Shown here: one piece after another, positions 1-11,093 of the stretch
Numbering within the stretch: position 1 is the stretch's first letter
How the letters are laid out: every line of letters begins with the position of its first letter
Origin: Varroa destructor
Taxonomy: Eukaryota; Arthropoda; Arachnida; Mesostigmata; Varroidae
DNA length: 64,000 nt
Reading direction: 5' to 3'
NCBI RefSeq assembly: GCF_002443255.2
Contig: NW_019211454.1
Coordinates: 34,330,061 to 34,394,060, forward strand
The notes under the pieces: generated by a model
What the model was told of the DNA's origin: nothing
The model's input: the letters and a program-made list of their open reading frames with translations, nothing else
The model's database searches: none
Program-made: the position numbers and the translations under genes

Positions 1-981
1 CTTCATTGTCCTGGTCGTTTCTCTTCGACAAGGTGCCATAATCCAATGCCATCTTACATAGAGCAGCAGCACCCCCAAAGCTTACGCTTCTTTCAGCTTC
101 CCTATGCCCTCTTTCCCGTGACACCTCTCGCCCTCTTTCACCTCCTCGCCCTCGCAAATTCTCTCGATCCTGACGAGGTTGCTCGTCCCTTTCCCTCGGT
201 CGGGGGGCGGAGTCAGGGAGCTCAAGTTGAGATGTTGAACCTCGTGGCTGTTCAGTGTGCTCTCCGGTCTAATTGAGTTAGCTAGCGTGTTGTATCTCCT
301 TTTCCCCCTGAATCCTGCTGCCAAGGTGATCGTGCCTGCCTACCTACCTACCTACCGGAGCTCTGCCAGAAGAAGGCAGGCCTGGGAAGACGGAGGCTTC
401 TGGAAAAGAACACGAATCAGAAAACGCTAAGAATCTTTCTCTCAGTAGTTGCGGTACCAAATGAAAAGATAACAACAGCAGCAGCAGCAGCAGCAGCAGC
501 CGTAACAACACATCAACATACAACAGCAAAAACGGAAACAACACTATATCTGCCCCCGAGGGTGTTCAAAGAAGCGCGCCTTCATCACATTTCTACCACC
601 TATCTGCGTGTTATCGTGTTCGTCTTCGATTGTGTGTGCGTGTATCCATCGAATTCATTCACAGAAAAAAAATACGCCAACACCATCATAAACTCTTTAC
701 TATTATGATTACAAACACTTCTACTAGTACGCTTAATACTATAGATATCACTGCTTCCATATTACACTGTAGGTCTTTCAAGTAAGGTCGTGAGTGTGGC
801 AAAGGTTAGCTAAGTTCAACACAAATCAAGCAAGACGCGGACAAGATCATACAGCCACTGTCGAACAGCTAGCGAATTGAGCTGAGCCTTTAGTTGTGTG
901 AATAGTGCGATTCGTGGTCATCGTTCTAGTTCAGCTCGACTAGATTAGAGGACGTGACGTTCTCCACTTAAAACAGGCCAA
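1..981 (+). other. Upstream region and probable 5' leader of Phox2
   Basis: This non-coding stretch lies directly before the Phox2 start codon. It holds a CCTA tetranucleotide run (about 338-355) and a CAG run (about 476-500). An in-frame TGA at 955-957 lies 25 nt before the ATG at 982, so the reading frame cannot extend further upstream without splicing. If the leader extends far enough it contains a small upstream ORF, 705-785, encoding 26 residues, and a minimal one near 461. I could not identify a convincing TATA box or initiator, so the transcription start is unknown. Confidence 0.5.
476..500. repeat. CAG trinucleotide repeat
   Basis: A run of about eight CAG units follows AACAA, within the probable Phox2 promoter or 5' leader. 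It is likely to vary in length between individuals. Confidence 0.85.
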
Positions 982-1318
982 ATGATGGACTATTCATACT
1001 TGAACCAGGCAGCCCAGGCCGCCTTCGACGCCAACTGTGGCGGTGCTCTCGACCATCAGCTGTGTTCGGTACCGTACGGTTCACAGCTAGATGGGGCAAG
1101 CTACGGGGTGCCCAGTCCGTCCGCCATGCCTCGCTACACGTCTCCGCCGGCGCGTGGCTTCTCAGCGTCGCCTCCAATAAATCCGCCGTTGACTGGTGCA
1201 CCCGGGTTGTTTCCGCCGACAAAGCGTCAGGATTCCCCGATTCCTTCCCAGGGCACTTCGTCACCATCGCCAAACCCTACGGCTCCTCACGTCTTCTCGT
1301 CCGGCATGGGACTACAAG
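982..1318 (+). CDS. Phox2: Phox2 coding exon 1 (N-terminal region)
   Basis: This exon encodes residues 1-112 plus the first base of codon 113. Two adjacent ATG codons (982 and 985) open the frame. The second gives MDYSYLN, which closely matches the conserved MEYSYLN or MDYSYLN start of PHOX2 proteins, so 985 may be the ancestral start; the choice adds only one Met. After this motif the exon is low-conservation sequence rich in Pro, Ser, Gly and Ala, as expected for the activation region of the family. The exon ends in CAAG with a GTCAGT donor (phase 1). Reading on into the intron reaches a stop within eleven codons, which supports the splice. An in-frame TGA at 955-957 limits the start. The vertebrate PHOX2 genes, as I recall, also have a phase-1 first intron. 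Confidence 0.93.
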
Positions 1319-3242
1319 GTCAGTTTGAAAAAAAAATTATTCATTCACAGTAGCACATATTGTGATAAACTGGTTAATTTTTTGAGGCAAGGCTTGCGCA
1401 CAGCTTAGGTCAGTGATTGCAACAGGAAGCCTCACTATGAGGGAGCTAAACTGGTATTCAATTAATGGTCAGCCTAGTCCTCATGGATGCGGCGATCTCC
1501 AATGTTTCGCTCATTCAGAGAAGTGTATAACTCTAAAACTGAGTCACACTTGTCAAATTGCAGTTAGCGGCCGCACCTGCACTTCATAGAGACAGTCGAC
1601 CGGCAAAGCGATATGTTGCCGTTCAGTCTCACTACAGAGTCCCAGACGGGAAACTCGCACTTTTGCTTTTAGCCCCCGTCGATCTCGGTGATGGTGCGTT
1701 AGCGTAAGTGCACCAGTAAACGGTGGTCTGGTCTTTTCTGATTCTTCGCGCAGCTGCAGGGGTTTAGCAGCAGAACCAGACCACCAAAGCTCTGACCACA
1801 CATGAGTACACATCCACCGGAGAGGAAAATTAGCGTTCGTAAAGTAAATTCTACTAATTTCACATTCTACATACTCCTGTGTGAATAAAAAGCTATCTAG
1901 ATTTGATATTCAAATACGAATGGGTTCCGCTTTGCCGCAATAAACACTTGGCTTGAGCTAAATAGTGCTATTTATTGCAAGCATACCGCTGACTATATCG
2001 AAGGTTACTTTGCTACTAGCCTATACATGAAGGCCTTTGTGGCCAGCAGCTTTCGTCCCGAATTCCAACATCCGATATATTCCAATGTATATTCTAGTAA
2101 CAAACAATGTAACAGTTGATGATTCGGCTTTTCTTGTATACCCTGCTATGATTATTAGGCTTGTATGTAACTAGAAGCAGTATCCTAACGAACGTTAAAG
2201 GTCATCTAACACAAGTACTTCAATTAAAATGATGTATTCCGAAGAGGTCCTGGAGAAACAGAACTCAAGTTGTATTTCCGGTTATAAAACTCTTTCGATG
2301 TATGTGGATAACGATGGCTACCTAAGGGCCTTGTTAAGTAGCCGTCGTCGCACCGGACGCTCAACAGCCGCAATGAAGTTGACGCTTGTGACGCAAATCA
2401 CACTCCTACCAACAAAGTTCCATGTTAATACTTACATATGTGGCGATTTGTCCCCCTGTTACAGCACTACTCTTTTACACTTAACCTGATGGTCATAATC
2501 AAGCGGCAATAGCACCCATTCACTAAGTGTCGGTGCCCTTTTGGTATCCCAGCTCTGGTTTTTACCTGCAATCCGACTCGCGGAGTCGTAGGCTATAGGA
2601 GCTTCCGCTGCAGTCAACCCTTTAGTATCAATCGTCTCCATAGCGTTCTTGCTCTTAAAACAGAGCTAACCAAAACAATCACAGTCCTTGAATGATATCT
2701 GATATCATCTGTATCGCCCCCGCCCGAGTCAAGCCTTTGTTCATGGCCCATAGCCGCTACAATGAGGCTTATCTACTACGTAATGTTTTTCTACGCACCG
2801 TTGTTACATATACTTGCACATGCTTTAGCCATCGATGTGGACTCATCATGGGTTGCTGAGCTCTCTAGATATAAAACGGAGGGCCCCAATGCGCGACAAC
2901 CCTCGAAGTTCCCTCGTCATGCACCCGATCTACCCGAAGAACGGTCGCGTTGCACCAGCAGTGGCCAATTTGGTGACTCGTGATTTATGACCATCCCAAC
3001 TGGTTACAGCAGTAGCCAGGTACGATACGGTCCCTTTCTTCTAGTCTACCGGTACCGCCGCCGCAACTTTATATACGCGCTGAAGGAATAGAAGGGTTTG
3101 TCTACAGGCGTGCAGAAACTGAACCTGAATGAAGGCTGTCGAGCTAAAATCGCAGGCTCGTTTTATCAGCTTCCCGGCCGAAGGGCAGCTTAGATGCTTC
3201 GTTGGCTAAGGATCATTGGGTTAGTTAACACGACTGAGCACC

Positions 3243-3536
3243 ATGAATGCTGTCAATGTCGTTCCCGTAGCAACGATAGTCCCCAACGCAGCTGGTGAAG
3301 TCGGTCCGCTTTCGATGTCGCCAGAGGCTGAAGAAGAAACAACAGCGTTTTGGCGGCGCACAATCGAATCGTCGTTGTTCTACAATCGTCGAAGACAAGT
3401 GGGTGTTTTTTGCGAGTTCATCGGTGAAGGTGGGCAGAGGCGTGATTTTCGACCCGATTCAAGCAGATTGCGGCCATCACACAAACATGATGGCAACGTA
3501 TGCGCCATTACAGGCGGTGCAACTTCCCTGGCTTAG
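3243..3536 (+). other. Unassigned 97-codon ORF in intron 1
   Basis: An ATG in a favourable CACC context opens 97 codons with a mixed, protein-like composition and an acidic patch (PEAEEE) near residue 28. A second + frame is open over much of the same stretch (3295-3546), which weakens the coding argument. No domain, signal peptide or membrane segment is evident and I recognise no family. It may be chance, an exon of a nested gene, or decayed coding sequence. Confidence 0.12.
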
Positions 3537-4499
3537 CCATTTATAAACCTCTTGGAAAACACAATTTCATTGAAAACAAACTCTAATCGGTTCGCTCCGC
3601 TAAGCGTCGAGGCAGACGAGGGCTTTGATTGAAAATGCGCAGTACAATTAATTTGTCTAGTGGATCACGAATCCGTGAAACGAGTCCCCAAGATTGATTA
3701 TGAACATCGTTCTATTTCGAGACCATCCGATAGTTAGATCGGGCTAGATAAAGCGTTAGTTGAGAATGTTAAGGCTTGGCCTGTCAAAACCACCAACATT
3801 GTCGCAGTATCAGGTCCTGGATGAAGAGAAATCTTCTGCTTGCATTTTCTAAAATAATGCTGATGCAGATATCGACTGAACGTGCTTTAAGAGTACGTCG
3901 CGCGAATGCGACTATTTTTGAACGTTACGGGTTATTTTTGCTAAAAAAACGTACCGCGCCTTCATTTAATAGGACAGAGTATTGGCAGTCCATCCACACT
4001 ATGTAAGACTCAGGCCAGTAAGTTTAAACAACGTTAGTTACCCGCGAGCGCCCTTGTTCATCAACTTACACGACCAATATGTACCAATCAGTAGAGCAAA
4101 TCGTTTTACTTCTCCGTACAATATAAGTGATACGACTGCCAGCTCGCGATTTTCGCTTAGAAGACGTGTAACAGGGGTTTGTGCCGCTGACGACTCCGCT
4201 TACTCTCTCCGTCTGATAACGAGTGGAGCTTGCGGAAGTCCACTTGATCCCCATTTCAATAGCTTATGCTATTCACAAGCATCATACAGTTGAAGTAAAT
4301 AACCATTTGGCTATTGCTAACACAGGAAGATACCCTTCTGGTTGTCTGTTCGGACATCTAAAGACTTCTGTTTAGTTCTTGGAGTGCGTAATCGTGCACT
4401 CGACCCTTAGGCGCTCCTCAGCGGATCGAGACAATATCCACTGAACGTTTCTGCACAATAACCTATTGAGACCTTATTCACAATCCATATCGCAACACA

Positions 4500-4563
4500 A
4501 TGGAATCGCTGAAGAAAAACATCAGCAATGCCTACTCGAATATAAAAACTAACTCGTTGAGAG
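4500..4563 (+). other. Candidate alternative first exon (speculative)
   Basis: An ATG in a reasonable context (ACA before it, G after) opens 21 codons rich in Asn, Lys and Ser, and is followed by AG and a GTGAGC donor. The leftover base makes this phase 1, which would splice in frame to Phox2 exon 2 and replace the MDYSYLN N-terminus. It could equally start a small nested gene or be chance, because a 64-kb window contains dozens of donor-like hexamers. A GA repeat begins 120 nt downstream. No family was recognised. Confidence 0.15.
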
Positions 4564-4679
4564 GTGAGCCAGCAAAGTTCATTGCATATATTCTAGTGCA
4601 TGCATATACATTAACCCCGTCAACGCAGCACGGGTCAAAGGCGATCAGCCAGGGTGACGATGAATGCAAGCTAAATTGT

Positions 4680-4682
<3 letters not shown>

Positions 4683-4719
<37 letters not shown>
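4683..4719. repeat. (GA)n microsatellite
   Basis: About eighteen uninterrupted GA units lie in intron 1. Confidence 0.95.
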
Positions 4720-4720
<1 letters not shown>

Positions 4721-6935
4721 AAGAGAAAACGAACTTCGAACGGCAAACGTTGGCCAGTGATGAAACTCTGTGGAACAAAGTTAATCAGCTAACTTCACCA
4801 GTGAAGGTGCACGGGGTCTGTTCCTAAAATGATTTGGAGGCCGACTGGAGGTTATGAGTTATTGCCAAATATACAGTCGCGTTTCAATAGTCGTTCATCA
4901 TCTAACCAAATGCACGGGGGCCGCATCCGAGGACCGGTGATGACCAAAACGCAGGAACCAACTACATCGCTGCCCACCACCCCACCAATGTTTCTAGCAC
5001 CAGCCCACATAACGCAACAAAGCACATGTTTTACTTGCTATTGCTAGCAGTGTTAACATCTTGCTTGTTGGCCTCAATTAAATGAAATTCGCTACGGTTT
5101 GGTACCATTGACATGTACACGATTCTGTTTCGTGAACAAGGTAGCGTAAACTGTCGAGGAAACGCGATAAAAGAACATTGTTTGTGTATCTACTTGGTAA
5201 CAGCGTCAATCATATCAGCTATCTTTTTGGCATGAATATACCTACTTACTTTGCTGGATAAACCTGTACTAGTAAAGATATGTTTGAGCGTTAACGAGTC
5301 CAGGAGTGGAACGCAGCTTCATTATCGGACTGTGAGAACTTCTATTATAATGAGATAAGCGTATTTAGTCATAGAATGAAAATGAGAAAATTTAGCCGCT
5401 TACTTTAACCTACGTACTTTCAATACTATTAAGATCATCACTCTGCCTATCCATATGCTACATGTAGCATGCGTTTGTTTGGTAAACGTCTCACTCGCCA
5501 ATTCCAAAAGTGACAAAATAGAGAATGTGTTGTCATTCAAATCTCGGATTGCTAGGTATGATATTGGTGTTGACGATGCCCTTCTGCGAGACCTTTCTAA
5601 TAGTTGAAAGTATTCACGAAGTACCATTGAAATTGCCGGCACGTCACCAAAACGTGTACTCGACAATCTGATAGCGTTACTCTCACGTAAAAGCGCTATT
5701 GACAGATTGGTGGCCTATACCATTACTATTTTATCATACGACAAAGCATCGCAGATAGATGCAAGAATGATAAATTAGACTCTGTGTTGTTGATATGGCA
5801 TGTTTTAGCCTTTAGGTAGGCACCGAAGTGATTCGTCATAACCAGTTGCTATGTAAATCTATGCACCTACCTAGCTAGCCATCGCCTGCTTGCACTCGAT
5901 TCTCTCACTCCCTTAATCTGCCTCACGATCCAATCAACACCCAGAAGAACGCACGCTCGCCTTCATTGGCACGTGCACTGGGGTGCACGGCAACACACTG
6001 ACAAATCCTGACGCTCGTGGCCGCGATGTCACTCCTTGCATCCTACAGTGCGTTACTTCAAACCTCCTGTTAGACTCACTCGTTCTATATTCCCAAAGAT
6101 TACCAAAGGCCGCTCGTTTCCAAAGCAGCCGATGATCAGCAGCAATCGAACGCGTCGACAAGAAGATCGCGCTAGATAGTAGATAAACGCATCGCAGATA
6201 ACTCATCTTGACATTCTGGGAACGAGCGATTAGGAATATCTGAGGACGAAAACGACGTCACTATTCCTTGGGAACTTATAATTTGGTTGGCCCTTGTATG
6301 ATAAAGATCTTCTATTCCGAAAAAAAGCTAGAAGTGGTCATATTGTATGCGGTATAACAAGCGGCCACCTAAGTTAATGGATGAATGCCCCATCGAAGCT
6401 TAGATTTGAGAAGATGGAATACTGCGCATACTCTAACCCAAATGTGCATTTTACAATTTCGAACAGTACCTATATGAGATCGCCCTTGGCATAACATCTT
6501 CTAAATAACAGTTGCGTTGCCATGTTATTGTGCCATACATTTTTAATATAAATTATATTCACAAGAACTCTATCCGAAGTAAATAGAGAGAAAAAAAGCT
6601 CCTAACGTACAAATGGGCCCCAAAAGTATTACCATAAAAATCCGAAAATTGCTGTTAAGTTACTCTTATTTAAAAATAGAGTACAATTTCCCCCCTTTCC
6701 TACATAAAGCAATACTTCTACTAGTACTCTAACAAGGCAGACGGTATAGCTCTTAGAAAAAATACTGCAGGCCCTCATGACATTTTCTGCGTTACTTTTA
6801 GCACTAGCTGCACCTAATTAGATAGCACTAATCTTAACGTACTTGGACATACGGATCGCGTAATTAAGCACAGATCGATCACATTATTTATGCCCTTTGA
6901 CTCGATCTCAAAGCCCAAGTTGCTTATATTTTTAG

Positions 6936-7073
6936 GTGGAGCTCGAGGAGTCTTCCCATTCCCAGTTAGTGCTACTGATACGGACGTTTGGCCACGGACG
7001 TGCGGTGATCGACTAGCCGAATGGAGCCCCGACAGAGATCGCCAGGGTCGGCAGGTCGCCTGGTTTGGACAAG
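6936..7073 (+). other. Candidate 138-nt cassette exon in Phox2 intron 1
   Basis: This segment is about 60% GC (83 of 138 bases) inside visibly AT-rich sequence. It is preceded by a pyrimidine-rich tract ending TTTTTAG and followed by CAAG and a GTTAGT donor. Its length is 46 codons exactly. Read in phase 1, the phase of Phox2 intron 1, it has no stop codon, so it could be inserted between residues 112 and 113 without changing frame. The encoded 46 residues contain three Trp and many Arg and Asp, and end VAWFGQ. I recognise no domain. It could be an alternative Phox2 exon, an exon of a nested gene, or chance. Confidence 0.3.
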
Positions 7074-9808
7074 GTTAGTGAAAGTTTATAGTTAGGTTAT
7101 GGTAAAGTATATGAGATTAATTCATATAAAGTTATTCCGATTTCGTTTATTAAAAATATTTAATAAAGCTGTAATAGGCATAGATCACATGAATACTTCC
7201 TACTTCCTGCTCTATACGTTTCATGTGTGACAAAGAGCAAACTAATGCTGTCACCACTGGGGATAATGTATTCGCTTGATTTGAAAAAAAGGTTAAAAAA
7301 ACTATTTTGCACAGTACGCATATTCCTTTTTTTCAAACTAGGCTTTTGTTGATTCTGTCGAAATCGCCATGACGTATCTGTCAACGAATCTCATTTTTCC
7401 ACCACCTGGCTCTATTGTTCGCTGACTGCCCAGTACAAGACAACGCTGGGCTGTGAAATTCCTTCTTATGTGAGGTGTGCTGGGACCGGCGATCGTTTCG
7501 GCCTCCAGCGGTTGGCATCATTCTTGCCAAATGTCGATCTTTTCTCTATAGTCTGCAACCCGCTGAAGCGACCCTATGCCAACACTAGTTGGATCAAAAA
7601 ACGTCGACCAGGGCCAGCTAGACGAGACCGGGAAACAAAACCCTCATCGTGTGAAGGATTGGTGCACCACATCAACGTTCTGTCGACGTAATTCGACATC
7701 AAACAGCATCTGCCGTACGCCGGCAAAACAAGTGCACTCACCGCCTCAACCCACAACCGATGACGGAGATAAATCCATTAAAACCACATTTTCAAACAAA
7801 CAGACAGAGATATACAGAGGTACGCCCACCTACATCAAAGATGAAAAAATGTGAAGGAAGACCCCCCGCAAGGGAGTCACGGTGCTCCCATAAGTTGTGT
7901 TCTGCCCAGTTTTGCAGGATAATCGTACTGTTGTCGTTACTGCTGCTGCTACAGAGACGGTTGTTGGTGATGGTAATGAGCACAAGAATCGAACAACGAC
8001 ATTGGGATTATGAAAAAAAAAAGTTTTTAATCGATGTTGAAATAAACGTCGTGTTTATAAACTTATGTTTATTCACTGTTTGCTGGATACAAAGAGATGT
8101 AACCGGTTTATCCAGTCTTAATGCTGTGTCTTGTTCATCCCGCGGTGTCGCAGCTGTTCATATCAGCAAGCCTATCTAAGCAATGACATGTGGCGAAACA
8201 TTTAGAACAACCACGACGCTGAGGTTAAGACCTCCCCCACATCTGAGAGCTGAACGCCGCTTTTTCTATTAGCCTTCTCTTCTTGTACAAAACCCAACTT
8301 GTTTTCGTGCGCTACTTCATTGGCATCAACCGGAGTTGCTTCGTCTTCCTGACAATTCCTCAGGGAGTCAGACGCTCGTGTTTTTTTTACTCCTAAAAAA
8401 TAAACAGGCGTTTTTAGAAAAGTCTACGCGTTATCTTCTTCTTTCGCGCCGTAGCCTCTGCAAGATTTTCACGCTGCTCACTTTCGTCTGTTGCTTTACC
8501 GTCTTCGTCCAGGAGTTTGGTCCTCGTTGGGAGTCAGACCGAGATGGAAAACCGAGTCAGGAAAAGGGCGATGTTCATATCTACGACACTACAGATCCCT
8601 CTGCACAGACCTTCTTTTTCGTCTTGCCTGCCTGGCCTTGCAGTGTCGGCTTCACCACCACAGTTATTGTAGAAACCAGCACAATGCTTTCACTAGCCCA
8701 TAAGCCGCTTCCAGCTTTTCCCGTTCCCGCCGGAACGACTGTGACACCAGCGTATGCGCCACCGGATGCGAAATAGCATAGGAGACGATATGCCTCCAAG
8801 CGTTCCTATGCTTGTGAAACTGGTGCACGTCGCCCTGCAACGACGCCGAGTGCCTGCTCCGACACTGCTAAGGACTCGGTGCAGATCTCCGTGACAACAA
8901 GCAAAGAGAACCGTCACTAGCGGCTGGAGAGAGTTAGTATAATGCTGGAAGAGATAGAAAGGAGGCCGACGCTTCGCAGAAGAGCAGTGGGTCCGCGCTA
9001 GTGGTCGGCAACCGCAATGGCCGAAAAGAAAACGAGTGAGTCGTTGAGACGTGACTAGCAAACAGGCTCATCAACATTTTTTCGGAGAAGTCGCTAGCAA
9101 CGAGGGACAAGAATGCCCGACGCGTGCTCAACCGCCTCGCCTCTACGCTGCTCCTGTTGTCTTGTTGCCTGACAGAGTCCTGCAGCGCTTAAAGGGGCTC
9201 TGGCGTATCCTGTCTCACTTTCAGTTCTCTGTTGCTATCCCACTCTATGTGACGTTTTTGTTTTTATTTAATTTTTCAGTTTGTTCCTGATCGACACTAA
9301 AAGGTGCGGTTATTTACAGCATCGTCGACTGACGGTTGTTGGTGGCATAGTTTTATAATAGCTCTTGTTGATTTCGAATCTTTAAGAGAAAATAGGCAAA
9401 GTAAGAAGGACTTTTTGGGCACGCACTTGGGTGCGGATTTACTAACTAATCGGTGAAGCAAATTACCGCTTAATCATGGAAGCAAACGAAAATATAGAGA
9501 CACAGTTCCAAAATGGTGGCTACGTACAGAGCAGTGAAAGAATAGGACATTTGATTTTGACGCTTAGTTTATAAGTAATCAACTAAATCAAAACACAAAA
9601 TCCAAATTCGTCACAGTCCTGTACCAAAGGGTGCACTGATTCCATTTAAAAACAGCACAAAAAGTGCGCTGTGTACCGTGGCAAATTATTCACAGTACCA
9701 TAAATGTTGATCGTACCGCTGAATGTTGCTAGTAGTAGTACAAGTCTGGTGATGAGCCGCAAGGGCCTATGCATTCAACATTTTCGTTTCTAGTACCTTT
9801 CGGCCGAC

Positions 9809-9826
9809 ATATATATATATATATAT
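9809..9826. repeat. (AT)n microsatellite
   Basis: Nine AT units lie in intron 1. Confidence 0.9.
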
Positions 9827-10371
9827 GTCATGTTTGCAAGTTGAGTACCGAAGTAATCTAATGTAGTTGCGGTTAGCCACGGCCGTGATGATACTGGTTG
9901 GTCTGTAACAGCGTTTGCTTTTACAGTTACGCCACTATACGTAAGTGCGGCCGCGTACCGTCTATGGATCTGGACGAACAAGCCCACGATCATAGAGGCA
10001 CGAGTTCACACAAACTCAGCACACTTGGGCGACAACGAATAGGATAATTTGCAGCATTTATCACATTTAATAGTAATTTGCAACAGCACGCAACCGTCGC
10101 GACGAGGAGGGCAAATGTCGACCGCAGATTGTCGAAAAGTAGTCAGTACCTCTATTTAGTCAGCCATCGGGGGGCGAAAAGTAACTTGAAATTGGCGGGT
10201 CGCTGGCTTGGGCGTCGGCGAACAATCCGGCGATAACGTTCTATTTTATCGTTGTTCTACTACGCTGATAATAATAGTAATAATTAGAGTTGTTAGTAGT
10301 CCATTAGCCTGTAGCATGTGTAACGTAACGCCGGGAAAGGACGGCAAAGACGTACGAATGGCTTCATACAT

Positions 10372-10398
10372 CATACATACATACATACATACATACAT
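10372..10398. repeat. (CATA)n microsatellite
   Basis: Six to seven tandem CATA units lie in intron 1. Confidence 0.9.
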
Positions 10399-10575
10399 GT
10401 ACGGGTCAAACATTGCCACTGAATTTAACTGACAGTGCTCTGACTTACAAGAGTCTAATTCCATATTATCGTCATTGTTTTCCAGAAGATCTAACAGTTC
10501 TTATATTCTATGCTTTTCATTCTTGCTCTACCTTTGTTAATCTCGAGTTTCCAACTTCCTTCCTCTGTGTCGCAG

Positions 10576-10582
10576 GGTGAAG
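10576..10582 (+). other. Candidate 7-nt microexon or recursive splice site
   Basis: A long pyrimidine tract (about 10549-10571) ends in CGCAG at 10575, followed by the seven bases GGTGAAG and then a near-consensus donor GTAAGTAG from 10583. A 3' splice site this close to a 5' splice site, near the middle of a 20-kb intron, resembles sites used for stepwise (recursive) removal of long introns, although classical fly sites have no bases between the two. As a retained microexon it would shift the Phox2 frame, so it would be a switch or be removed. Confidence 0.25.
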
Positions 10583-10752
10583 GTAAGTAGACTTTGCGTT
10601 CTACTTGCTAAATTGGGGCCGACTTACTTCAGCCTTATGTTTGTTTGGCCAGTACAAGTAAACGTCTTAAGCTAGATGAGTGTTGGCAAAGTACTAAACC
10701 GTTGGGTTTTAGCGGACGTTGTGCACGAACCCTAGACATACTCTTGAGCAGC

Positions 10753-10794
10753 ATCTCATGCCCAAGGCTGTGTTCGTGCAGGAACGCATGAGAT
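10753..10794. repeat. Inverted repeat, 9-bp arms
   Basis: ATCTCATGC (10753-10761) and its exact complement GCATGAGAT (10786-10794) enclose 24 nt. A further AGCA/TGCT pair outside the arms could extend the stem with a small internal loop. Confidence 0.6.
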
Positions 10795-10994
10795 CTGGTG
10801 CTATACAAATGTCATAGTGTCACAGCACTGACACAAGCGGCGGCCGACCAACGCAGCACTCCACACTCCGCAGATACGCCCAAAGTGAGTGCCAAACTTA
10901 CCCTAAGTAGCCTTTACTTAATCGGATTTCTTGCCGAATATTGTCCAACTTAGCTGCGAGAGAGATGGACACCCGACCGAATTAACGTGGTCTA

Positions 10995-11093
10995 GTCTAA
11001 CCGGCCACTGCCCATCGTCCACTAGTGACTAGCGTTGCTGCAAACGCGACCCGCCATTAACGGCACTTTAGACACTAATGTGGCCGGTTGGAC
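10995..11093. repeat. Near-perfect 14-bp inverted repeat around a 71-nt core
   Basis: GTCTAACCGGCCAC (10995-11008) pairs with GTGGCCGGTTGGAC (11080-11093), 13 of 14 positions plus one G-T pair. The core contains smaller self-complementary pieces: the palindrome CACTAGTG, GCGTT with AACGC, and CCG with CGG. The layout would fold as a branched hairpin. No direct target-site repeat flanks it, so a small transposable element is not supported. Confidence 0.6.
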
